64,000 bases of DNA from Capitella teleta (taxonomy: Eukaryota > Annelida > Polychaeta > Capitellidae). Both the position numbers and the translations under genes were made by a program. Positions 54,113 to 64,000 of the stretch are shown one piece after another (within the stretch, counting starts at the first letter, position 1; each line of letters opens with the position of its first letter). The notes beneath the pieces were generated by a model. It was given only the letters and a program-made list of their open reading frames with translations. It ran no database searches and was not told the DNA's origin. The DNA lies in NCBI GenBank assembly GCA_000328365.1, contig KB300427.1, positions 149,489 through 213,488 on the forward strand, written 5' to 3'.

Positions 54113-57100
54113 TCAAGAATTCTGTTCGTGAGGGCATCGATGATCTTTCCAAATGAAACTGTCATCTCCAAGAAGTTCGGCTAATCTTTTGTTCCATTCG
54201 AAGTAATACCTCTTGAGGAGCACACAGGTTTCAGGAAGCATTGAGATGTTGCTGATCGCCCGATTCTTGATGCCTTCTGCTCTTGAATCAAAAAAGTTCG
54301 CTGGCATTTTATCTACGTGTATAACACAATGATAAAATTTAATTTTAAAATTGATCAATACAAATATAAACAATTATGCTCTCACCTATGCCAATGTGTG
54401 AGAATATTGTATTGGTCACTTTCGTCTCGTTATCGGCGAAGTCATCAAAATTCACAACAAGTATTTGTTCTCTGGGAAACACGTCCAACCAGTCTCTCAA
54501 ATATCCAGCATACATTCCTACTCTAATACTCATCTGAAAGAGTTACGATTCAGATTTGTCTGACGCACAAATCACCACCCTACCGGTATCACATCCCGGC
54601 GATAAAGACAGTAACGATAGTGGAAATTACGAAGGCAGTCCCTCGCAACTTCGAGTGCCTCGATGACATGTTGGTGGAAGCCTTCAGTTGATGCACCCTC
54701 GTGGATTTTATACTGTGATAGAGCTCTGTCAATAGGATTCCGGAGAATGACGACCAATCTACTTGTTGGGTTGGCTGCCCACAACAGATCCGCATTTGTC
54801 CGCCAAGGTGTTAGGGAAACAGGGTGTTGCGGGTAGTCCCCCGGATCGCCGATATCAAATAGGGTATCAGGAGTATGGTCTCCTGAAATGAAACTTTGTG
54901 TTAGCTAGGGAATGCGAGTGCGCAAAATTACTAAACTGAAAGCTCCTTTTTATTTGGGGGTAATAATCATACTTAATGGTGAAATAATCATGCATGAATT
55001 GGAAGGCTATTGTCTGAAGTTATAAACACACGACTAAGCTAACATGAAAACGAGAGTTAATCGGTTTTGGGGTAAAACATGTCAATTTCTTACAACTTCA
55101 ATGTAAGCGATCAAAAAATGCTCAAACTTGATCATTGCGTTCCTGAACTGGCATTGAAGTGGTATAAATATATATTTTATGCATATTTCTTAGGTGGGGA
55201 GGGGAGGGGGTACTTCCTTTTGGCTTTCAGTTTACTAACCAACAACTGCAGGGTTGACCCAATTGCCATTCATGCTGCGTTTTCGCATGCGAATTTGTTC
55301 CGCTGCCTCGTCAAACAAGTCCAAATAGTCGCGCACTGAGGCATGTTCACCCTCTGTGAGAATGTTCTGTAATTCACAGAAGATAGATTCTTTGATGAAT
55401 ATCTTACCTTGAATACGTTGACCATGGCATTGAAACGCTACAGGATTCATGATTCTGCCAAATTTTCGGTCGTTCCAAAACTCTGGTTCCTTGCGTGCGG
55501 CAGGGACGATATCTGGGTGTCGAAGCATGACGTCATAGAGTTCAGTGGTTCCGGACTTGGGAGCGCCGATGACGAAGTAGTGGGGATAGCAACGGAGTCG
55601 CCACGTTCTGCGTGGATCCAAGGTGAGGTTATAGACAGTGTCCAATGCTTTCATAAATTGGCTCCGGTAAAAGCAGTCATATTTGAAGAAGAAATTTGAT
55701 CGATACAACAGTGACGCTTCCTCTCGTAATGATTCGTTCCAACATGGATTCGTGAAATGTTTCATTCGATTCGTTGGTATGGTCTGCAAGATAAAGCAGA
55801 GTTCTAAGTGAAAATCGGAGTTCATAAGTATTTGTGCGTGCTTCTTCAGTACTAGTATATATTAAAAAAAAAAATGCGGCCCCTATGATTGTAACTAATC
55901 AATCGCCATATACGCGATGTTTTTTTGGGGATCCAATTAAGCTTCCCATGGCATATGTCCCCATAAACAGCATACATGTACGAGTCTTTGTGAACCGCAT
56001 AGAAGCAAAGCCAGTTGCGGTATACACGTGAATCAATATAATAATAATTATTATATTAAAACAGAAATTAATCAAATTATCACTGCAATGCTGTACAGGT
56101 CTTAATTCTGAGTCTGAGATAACTATTGCTTAGCGGCTATCGTGAGTGTTATAGATGGCTGTTCTGAATCTGAATCTGAAGAATCTGAATCTGAAGAAAC
56201 TGAAGAAATAGTAGAAGAAGAAGAAAAATAAGGACAGGTGGCTGCGTGTTCTTCACATTCTTCACATTGGGGCCCATGAAGGATTTCTTCTTTTCCTTCA
56301 AGCATTCATCCAAACTAATTCTGATTGCACATCACGTATTTAATCACTGTGCGTTATCAGCATTTCTGGCAATGAAGTTATTCACATCTTTATAACAAAT
56401 TAGATTATTGAAATTCTATATTGACCCGTATATTATATATTACACTCGTATAATTAAGCTATATTATTACAAGCCATAAATCTTAATTTGAGAATTTGAT
56501 GTAAATAATTAGTTAGCTGCTATCATATAATTAGGCCTGATCTGAATATCACCAAGGAGCATACACTATATTAGTTAAGGCTCCTTAATATCACAGACAA
56601 TCGGGCCCGTCACAGTTAGATGGTTATGATCGTGCACAATGTCATAACGCACTGCTGAGAACCGCGAGTTCGGCCGAAATCGCGAGAGAGCGCGAGGCTT
56701 GGCGAGAGTGTCGGGCTAGAGCCGCCAGCTGTTAAAAAATGCCTGCGGGTGGGCCATTCATCGCGTTTAAACTGGTCTTAATAACTTTTTGTGACATTAC
56801 TCACTGGTTCTGTTGTGTGAAAAACTGCAATCCAGCTAGCACCAAATTGCAGAAGTTAGCTAAGTATCCATGGATGAAGGGAATTACGTTCCATCCCCTT
56901 TCACCCAAAAACTCCAAAGCTGGAAAGAGGCATCGGGAGAAGTGGTTGGAACTTATCGCGAAATCCATGATCTCAAGCGATTTAATAGTTTAATATTACA
57001 ATGATCAGACAATAAAGACGGATAAATGCAACTATCGACACGCCCTCCACTGAAGGAAGGAAATATTGCCCATCGCTTCCGTTTTGCAGACGATTTTTGG

Positions 57101-57606
57101 GGTGCGTTATGAACGTTTAGCATAACGCAAGCGAGAACGTGACGGGCCCTATTAACTGACGGCAAAGAGCTTATGTAACAGTTACAGGTGCTTTTTTGAA
57201 AGGACCTCATTTTCTTTCACGCAAAAACAATGCTCGCTCCCAGCGTGAGGTCATTTGCATATCATTTGAATATCAGCGGTCCAGTACTGCCGCCGGGGGC
57301 GCTGCTGCTCACCTCTGGACGTTGCGTGAATAGGGAGTTGAGCCTCTTGTTACATAAGCTCTTTGACTGACGGTCACTAACCCATTGCGTTGTGACGTTA
57401 TTCGCGGGGGTTTCCCTGCCTTGCAGTTCACGCATGCGCACTGCAGGGGATGTGTTGTCCGATGGAAGACCACCATTGAAGTATTCCACACATAGTACCA
57501 TGACAAATGATAACACGAACACAAATGTGATTAAACTTTTCAGATTTTCGAATGAAGGGCGGCCTCTGCAAAAGCACCCCACCAATTGTCTCCTCGAGAG
57601 TTGCAT
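54113..57606 (-). CDS. CHST15-like carbohydrate sulfotransferase
   Basis: Six minus-strand exons: 57606-57313, 55783-55408, 55353-55240, 54882-54584, 54533-54386 and 54312-54113. All phases join and give 476 aa. Residues 1-20 are basic and cytosolic, and about 22-43 (LKSLITFVFVLSFVMVLCVEYF) form a type II signal anchor. Asn-rich stem sequence follows, then the catalytic domain. The 5'-PAPS loop is GAPKSGTTELYD (about 171-182). DYLDLFDEAAEQI matches the CHST15 DYLDLFDLAAHQI. The 3'-phosphate motif is VILRNPIDRALSQYK (Arg309, Ser317). CHST15 (GalNAc4S-6ST) adds 6-O-sulfate to GalNAc-4-sulfate of chondroitin in the Golgi; substrate identity here is inferred. Exon 1 is joined by its clean phase-0 donor (GAG/GTGAGC), the same strand and the missing anchor. 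Intron 2 is 54 nt, in frame and stop-free. A THAP element sits in intron 1. Confidence 0.85.
56165..56232. repeat. GAATCT-type simple repeat
   Basis: Imperfect repeats of TGAATCTGAA and AAGAAGAA in intron 1 of the CHST15-like gene. They give a Ser/Asp-rich minus-strand frame that I do not regard as coding. Confidence 0.75.
56603..57149 (+). mobile_element. Small TIR element with THAP-like fragment
   Basis: The ends are inverted repeats: GGGCCCGTCAC at 56603 and GTGACGGGCCC ending at 57149. TCATAACGCAC occurs just inside each end in opposite orientation (56642 and 57102). Between them, a plus-strand frame at 56739-56993 encodes FCCVKNCN, GITFHPLSP and REKWLELI. This resembles the first half of a THAP C2CH finger, the DNA-binding domain of P-element transposases and many host proteins; the distal Cys-x2-His half is absent. 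At about 547 bases it is far too short to be autonomous. No clear 8-bp target duplication was seen, so P-element affinity is inference. It lies in intron 1 of the CHST15-like gene. Confidence 0.5.
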
Positions 57607-57886
57607 GGCGTAGAATTGATGAATGACGTTTCTCTTCGGTCTTCAGCGCAGAACCTATCCGCACTCGCTGCGTGTATGAGTTTTGATTATGAAATATTTC
57701 AGCTGAGCGCCATGAATCTGCCTTTGGATAATCCGATGCAGTGAATTGATTGATCAATAATTCGCCTTAAGCTTATATATAGCTAGAAATACGTACGTGC
57801 CCCCAACCCCTCCTCATCAATATATTGGCCAGTTCCAATATTGATTCGTTGTCCTGGGTTACATTTAACATTACGGCATTACCCAC
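57607..57886. promoter_or_regulatory. Presumed CHST15-like promoter region
   Basis: 280 bases lie between the minus-strand ATG of the CHST15-like gene and the LTR element. No consensus TATA in the minus orientation stands out, apart from AT-rich TATATAG near 57775. Inferred from position only. Confidence 0.35.
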
Positions 57887-59371
57887 TGTAGTGATCAGTT
57901 CATGTAATTATAGACTCTATCGCTCATCTCATTGTAAATAGCTCTCTCTCCTCTGTCACCCGTTTCACCGTTCAATCGTTGTATATAAACCCTTCGATCA
58001 TAATTATAGATTTCTTTTCTGCAATCACGTCTTCGTGACCACTACATGGTGGCAGCGGTAGGATCATGTCGAAGTACCCACAGATGGAATGGCCTGACGG
58101 CGGCGCCGACGCTGCCGAGCTGTTCCGCTTCTTCAAACAGAAGATGAACCTTGTCTGCGAAGACAATGAAATTACAGACCCGACTAAAATCGGCAGGAAA
58201 ATCAAGATTGGGCTCGGAGATGAAGGCCTCCGTCGCCTTAACGTATCAGGGCTCACAGAAACAGAGCAGAAGGACCCAGAGAAGAATGGACATTCTTCGA
58301 GGGTCACCTGCGCGTCAACCTCAACTTTCGGATCCAAAGGCTGATGCTCCAGTTTGGCGAAAAAAGAGCAGCTGATGTCTCCTGTGTTAAACGCCCTATC
58401 AGAGATCATATACCAAGGTTGGCCCCAGAGCATCAAGGAGCTGCCGCAGGACTTACGTCCATACTGGTCATATCGAGACACCCTAGGGATTGAAGATGGA
58501 ATTATATTCAAAAGCAAATAAGTACTGATCCCTGAAGTGATGCAGGCCGACATCCTCGATCAGCTGCACGCAGGCCACCAAGATATAGAAAAAACCAAGT
58601 TGCTCGCCAGAGACACAGTGTATTGGCCAAAGATAAGTGACAACATTGCTGAAATGAGCCAGAGGTGCTTGAGTTGCCAGGAGATGCAGCCACCCAACAA
58701 CAGAGAACCCCTCATCCTCACGGAAACTCCATCTGGTCCATGGCAGCTCACTGGAACTGACATCTTCGGCAGGCAGCGAACTACGCCCACTCGTCCCAGA
58801 GCAGCAGATCCGCGTAACAAACCCCCAAGGAACATGGGCCCGCGTGATTCGGAAAGGCAACGAGCTCCGCTCATACGTCATTGAGACGGCCAACGGAAAC
58901 AGGCTAAGGCGCAACCGTCGACACCTGCGCCCAGCCAGGCATGACTGCCAAAACACAGACCACGCCTACCAAGCAACCGGGACATGCATCGAAGACCAGC
59001 CCACAGAGACACCCGAACAGACGCCAGAACAAGTTCCAACAGCACAGCATCCGCATGAAGTCGTCACAAGGACTGGAAGAGTCAGTCGCCCGCCCGACCG
59101 GTTCCGGCCGGGATAAGAGACTTTCAAATTGTGCATATTTTATTTTGTAATTATGTTTTGTCCCTGTTATATATTTTGCACTCACTATTCTTTCCGACAG
59201 AGGGGATGTAGTGATCAGTTCATGTAATTATAGACTCTATTGCTCATCGCATTGTAAATAGCTCTCTCTCTCTCCTCTGTCATCCGTTTCACCGTTCAAT
59301 CGTTGTATATAAACCCTTCGATCATAATTAAAAATTGTCTTTTCTGCAACCACGTCTTCGTGACCACTACA
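57887..59371 (+). mobile_element. Ty3/gypsy LTR retrotransposon fossil
   Basis: An old, broken LTR element about 1.49 kb long. The left LTR is 57887-58046 (160 bp) and the right LTR is 59207-59371 (165 bp). Both begin TGTAGTG and end CACTACA and contain a TATATAAA box. A 5-bp target duplication, CCCAC, flanks the element (57882-57886 and 59372-59376). A primer-binding site (TGGTGGCAGCGG) directly follows the left LTR, and a purine tract precedes the right one. Between them only a gag-like start and an integrase-like part with an H2C2 zinc-binding motif are recognisable. The unit is much shorter than a complete element and carries several breaks. The LTRs differ at roughly 5% of sites plus small indels, suggesting a moderately old insertion. 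Confidence 0.88.
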
Positions 59372-59376
59372 CCCAC

Positions 59377-62048
59377 ACCATTAGTCAATAAAGCACAGGG
59401 ATTACCATGGCGCACTCCGATGAGCTTCTTTATGACTTTTGGCTCAATCGCTAGCTTATAATCTAAGTATCATAATGAACCAGCCAGCTCGCGCATTTCC
59501 TATGGCTTGTATGATGTCCAGAACGAATGCCCATGCAGTTATACCGGATTTGACAACGGTGCATTTTTTGTTGTTGCTATTTTGTGGGTGCATTGTGACT
59601 ATTATTGTGAGCTGGTAAATCAGAGTTCGGTTCAGACAGCGATACTTGTTGCGACTTCGATTAGCTGAGGTCCAGAGTTACGGCTAAGTGATTAAACTAC
59701 ATGTATATTTATTAATATTTAAATTAAATTAAATTAATTTGAAATTCTGTTACATTAAAATTTGGCTAAGGCCTCAACAGTGGAGGAGGTAAAAGAATAC
59801 ACGGAGAAAAATTACATGGACCCAGTTTCCATTGAACTATAGTATCCAAGGCGAAGTTTGCGGGTTTTAAAGTTAAAATGACGGTGTCACACCCACAGAT
59901 AACATACATTATGCTGTGATCACATATCCCTTATGCACTGCGCAGGAATTGTTGTTAAGGGTTTTTTTCAGAGTTACACGATCGAATACTTTGCCTATAA
60001 CACTATTGATTGCAATTGCACAAATATCAGAACAGGATACGGATTTCAGGAGATTTTGGGGAATCGAAATGAGAATAGAGGTTCTAAAATCTGTAGGAAC
60101 ACAACCATGGGATGTTTCAGTTTCACTCAACAGAGCCAGCAGCTAAATAAAGGAACGCGTCACGTTTACAGCAGCTGTAAACAGAGCGCCTGCAGTTACG
60201 GCGTATTCGTTTACAGCAGCTAGGAATTGTGCAAGAACAAGAAACGAACTTTTACTACAGCGAGATAATATGTTTGCTACATCAAAAGCAAACGCATATT
60301 TAATACAGTCAATGTTTGAAGAACACATTTATTTCAAAAAAAAAAAAAAAAAAAAAAAAAAAAGCGGATTGAGGATCATCACGTGGTGAGTTCATCTCAG
60401 GCACCTTCAGTTTTCCGAGTTTCGCAGAATTTTTTTTTGGGGACCTGAAATCAAAGTTTAGAATGTGCATGTATTAGCTGATTAATTCTAATTAAGTAAA
60501 TTTAAGCAAGGGGATGTGTCTCCATGAACCGTGCTAAGTAACCGAAGAATTGTAGCAAGGAATATTCGCCTTGATTGTAGCGTTATCATCACGGTTTTGA
60601 TGCGTTATAAATGACGAAGCGCCCCAAGCGAATGAGTCACGAACTGCGCTTGTAAACATCGATGTTGAAGGAATCGTGACATGAAGTTTGAGTTTATGAG
60701 TTCGATACGCTTCAGAAGAGAGAGAATGTTTCAATGGACCGGGAAGTGCGTTAGTACGTCAGCATTCGCTCCCGGAGAATTCACGTGGATCACAGTCGCT
60801 GTGTACAGAGACGGATGGTGTTAGTTTTTGAGTCATCAAACTCGAAACTGAGTAAGTTACTTAACTTTATTAAAAGTTATTACATAATTACGGTAGTTAT
60901 AGTAGTTTAATAAAAACTTGTGCCTGCTTGACAGGCGGATGTTATCACTAAATAAGGTAATTGTGATAGTATTTTTATGATAAATATTGCCCTGGCCTCA
61001 AATGGGAATGCCATGGCTGAGGGACCTACATGCCATCATAACTTCCCAAGGAGTGCGAGAAATAGACTGCTATTAAAGTAGACCTCAAAGCCAGCCAGCG
61101 GATGGATTGTTGGCTGGCTGAGGTCTTTTTGCACTGGCAAGTTGGTCAGCTGGCCACTTTGTGGCTGACCAACTGGGATTTTTTTCCGGCTGGCTCAGTT
61201 TGGCTGCATTGCTATTTTGCTAATACATGTAAATGTACAAGTATAATATAAATTGATGCATATGTATAGGCCTATGCTTTTGTGACATATGCCTGGGTTG
61301 TATGTATAAGAATTATAGGGAACTCACTATGCTCAGCCTAATGAATACTAGTACTGCGTAATTAATAATTATGCTGTATATTTCATTCTTGATGCCCTTA
61401 GCATGGCTCGTCTCTTCTACAAAATAAAAACTTTCCTTTTTGGTTTTTATTCTGAAAATGTACATGTGGGTTAATAGTGTACGGTAATTAGAGAGAAAGA
61501 ATTGATTAAACAAAATCTTGATCTATTGCATCTTGTAGCATTATGTCATGCTCACGTAATAACGTATGACATTTTAATCAATACTAGATTTATCTCTAAT
61601 TGATTTCATGATCTGGAGAAGATATGAAATAAATCATATATTATTTTAATTGTTAAAAAAACTCCATATGCCACCTTGTTACAGTCATGCACTAACATAT
61701 GGTGGAACTCATATATTTTTTCCTATCACAAGTGGCTGTTTTCTTTGGTCCGCTTGATAACATCAGTCGCATATATTCAATGGTCTCTTTTCTGCTTCTA
61801 GCCCCCAGACACAAGTTGATACAGTAACACCTGGACTATTGAGGTTTTTTGCAGGCGCCTGACTTAAATGTTATAAAGGTGATGTTTTGTTATCAATATT
61901 CTTGCATTGCTCAATGTAACTGTAATTCTAATGGTCATTGTATTGGCACTCAGCTTAATTGTGTTCAATGTTTGTAGTTAATCAATATTGCACCATAGTG
62001 GTGTGCAATATTCTCCGTGTACTCTTGTCCACTTTTCTCTTATTTTAG
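59377..62048. other. Intergenic stretch upstream of MFSD10
   Basis: No gene recognised. An A-run of about 27 lies near 60336. A possible non-coding first exon of MFSD10 ends at a donor-like GTAAGTTAC at about 60852; this is speculative. Two strong hairpins lie at 61079-61171. Confidence 0.4.
61079..61171. repeat. Two consecutive inverted repeats (hairpins)
   Basis: Hairpin 1 (about 61079-61126): AGACCTC-AA-AGCCAGCCA pairs with TGGCTGGCTGAGGTCT around a loop of about 14 bases. Hairpin 2 (about 61141-61171): TTGGTCAGC-TGGC-CAC pairs with GTGGCTGACCAA around TTT. GGCTGGCT recurs again at about 61187. No known RNA family is recognised. Confidence 0.6.
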
Positions 62049-64000
62049 ACCTTCTGTTGTGTCGTATAATCGTCAAGATGCAGACTTCAAATGGTGAGAC
62101 ATTTCTATCATTTTTTATTATATCCAGTGAATTAAGAAGAAATTAAGAAAAAATTATGAGCAAATTTCTACTAAGTTAGATTAAATTACGGAGATTGCAT
62201 AGAAAAATATGACAATGTAAGTTAAATCCATGCTCAATACTAGTAACTTTTGTATTTTCTTGTGCATCAAATATTTTTTGTTCATTTTTGAATTATCAGA
62301 GTAGCAGACAGATACAGATCAGATAGTAGGCCATAGATTAAAGACCTTCTACGCTACTGGTATTATGGTATGATTTCCTTGATATTTTATGCAGCAGCTA
62401 GGTTTTTTTGTTCTTTCCATCAATAACTGGTAAAGGAAACGTGTAATTGCTGCCCAGAGATATAATTGGATAAAAGCCGGGCTCAATAGCTGTGCACTAA
62501 TTCTTCAATCAATTCACCCACATGTACATCTATGTTTACTGTAGAATTCTGTCCATTGCTCTGCAATGTGAGATTATTGAGATGGCTGGTAATGTGAACA
62601 CATGTCATAATTCTGCTCTGAACATAATCATGATGAATAATGGAGCAACTTTGTGGACAATTCTTAATTCTTATGGTATTTTATTCTCTCAATATTTCAG
62701 TGTACTCACTCACAATATAAGTATATGCTCATGTAGTACATGTAATATAAAGTATGACTGTGACATTAGGAGTGAACTATTAGATCATTATTGAATATAT
62801 TACCAATATATAAATCCTGCATCAATTCCAGGATTCTCCACTGATGTCAACCGCAACACAGAAGACAAGAAGTCTCCCAAAGAGATCGCCAGCAAGATGT
62901 TGCCGGTCGTGTTCATTGCCCTCGTCCTGGATCTGCTGGCGTTCACCATGATCCTGCCACTGCTGCCTTCTCTTCTGGATTACTATGGCAACCAGGATCA
63001 GGTTCACAGAGTGCGCTCACCCTGTTCCTTCATTGTCTTCTTTCTCTTAGGATGGACTATACTCGCTGTTGCACTCTGCGGTTCATGGGTTCAGACAGTT
63101 GGTTGGAGCCCCAGATACACCTCGCTGGAACTCTGTTCTTTTTGGTGGTGAGTCAAGGAGAGGGATCTCCATGTAACTAGAGAATCTGAACACCTTATTC
63201 CCTTATTCCAATTTGTTAACATTATGAGGTATTTTTGGATTGTTTCCATTCAGAAGATATTAATTGCTCAGAAGATAATAACTCTTTATTTATCAGACAT
63301 TTGTCTTCATTTGAGATGTAACCATACAGATGCAATCAAGCTTTAAATTGTGAGATTTTCCAGGACTGATAGGCTCCATGTTCTCCTTCCTGCAATTCCT
63401 TGCTTCCCCGTTGATGGGTGCCATGTCTGACGTCTACGGTCGTCGACCTGTTGTTCTCCTGTCAACCGTGAGTATTCCCCCCCCTGCATATGATCATTTT
63501 TGCTAATTACGTCACCCTCAGATTGGCGTGGGCATATCGTACGTCATCTGGGCCGTGTCGCACAACTTCTCTCTCTTTGTTTTGTCTCGGATTATTGGAG
63601 GCATCAGTAAGGGAAACGTGAGCATCAGCACTGCGATTGTGGCTGACATCTCGCCTCCTGAGAAGAGAGGCAGGGGAATGGTCAGTCCAACTCCGCTCAT
63701 TATTGCATCATAATAATGCTTCCTTCCAGGCTGTCATCGGCATTGCGTTTTCCGTTGGCTTCATCATTGGGCCAATGATCGGAGCAGGGTTTTCCGTGAT
63801 GAACAGGAACAGTGTTGGTTTCAATTCTGCCCCCGCTCTCTTTGCCATTTTCCTCCTGTCGGTCGATCTGCTCTACATTTACTGCTTCTTGAAAGAAACC
63901 CTTCCATCTGAGAGACGGGTGCGTGTAGTCTGTATATCTCTTCTTATGGTGATGTTTTTTTTTCTTTTAGATGAAGTCCCTTGGATCTGGGGTCAAGGCC
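62049..64000 (+). CDS. MFSD10: MFSD10-like major facilitator transporter (5' part)
   Basis: Exons seen: 62049-62093 (ATG at 62078), 62832-63001, 63051-63147, 63364-63467, 63522-63680, 63730-63918, and 63971 to the window end, where the gene continues. Phases join. The product starts MQTSNGFSTDV and enters TM1 with LPVVFIALVLDLLAFTMILP. DGLYSLL, PRWNSVLFGGLIGSMFSFLQFLASPLMG, MFS motif A (GAMSDVYGRRPVVLL), LSRIIGGISKGNVSISTAI and MAVIGIAFSVGFIIGPMIGA then follow in the order of human MFSD10. MFSD10 (TETRAN) is an organic-anion efflux transporter; that is family knowledge. Four of its introns are 49-54 nt. About half of the expected 12 membrane segments lie within the window. Confidence 0.9.

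Noticed and set aside
56123-56305. Ser/Asp-rich minus-strand frame as a CHST15-like exon
   Set aside because: It is a simple repeat and has no donor in the required phase. The anchor-bearing exon at 57313-57606 fits instead.
58483-59185. Minus-strand open frames of 93-157 codons
   Set aside because: They are antisense shadows of the LTR element interior, whose gag-like and integrase-like parts read on the plus strand.

Overview
The window comes from an animal nuclear genome. The coding genes are split by GT-AG introns, use animal-type polyadenylation signals, and encode animal families (nanos, ZFAND1, GDAP1, type II PI4-kinase, a SAXO-like axonemal protein, a CHST15-like sulfotransferase, a rhodopsin-type GPCR, MFSD10). 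Many introns are only about 48-58 nt long and sit beside others of several kb. SINE, LINE, MITE, mariner-like and Ty3/gypsy fragments and long microsatellites fill the intergenic space. This suggests a marine-type invertebrate, but I cannot name the phylum. A run of exactly 50 N (52306-52355) is a nominal scaffold gap.

Layout. Positions 1-1740 have no recognisable gene. A single-exon nanos gene lies at 1960-2898 (+) with a probable 1.8-kb 3' UTR. From about 4.7 to 19.0 kb I recognise no gene. That stretch holds a tandem repeat of roughly 430-bp units interrupted by GT and CTTT microsatellites (8.7-10.3 kb), and an approximately 1-kb element with inverted repeats built from TTCGGCCCA units (12.07-13.1 kb). 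From 19.0 to 22.8 kb are ZFAND1 (-) and five-exon GDAP1 (-). GDAP1 is divergent from a type II phosphatidylinositol 4-kinase gene (23.5-34.9 kb, +). That kinase gene has three separate first coding exons, each ending at the same G-loop and the same intron phase, that can each join a common nine-exon body. A five-exon SAXO-like gene (35.6-39.3 kb, -) follows, convergent to the kinase.

From 40 to 51 kb the DNA is repeat-rich: two SINE copies, a dead LINE, a mariner-like end, a (TA)n tract and the second of two piggyBac-like MITE copies. It also contains a 502-aa membrane sulfotransferase-like gene (44.4-45.9 kb, +) and a C2H2 zinc-finger exon (50.3-50.9 kb). A GPCR is cut by the scaffold gap after TM3 (51.9-52.3 kb). 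A six-exon CHST15-like sulfotransferase (54.1-57.6 kb, -) carries a small THAP-containing element in its first intron. A short broken Ty3/gypsy fossil with both LTRs and a target duplication lies just upstream of it (57.9-59.4 kb). The window ends inside an MFSD10-type transporter gene (from 62.05 kb, +).

The genes are unrelated housekeeping, germline, ciliary and membrane genes, not a functional cluster. The most notable finding is the triplicated first exon of the PI4-kinase gene, which predicts three enzymes that differ in sorting tail and in half of the ATP-binding site.
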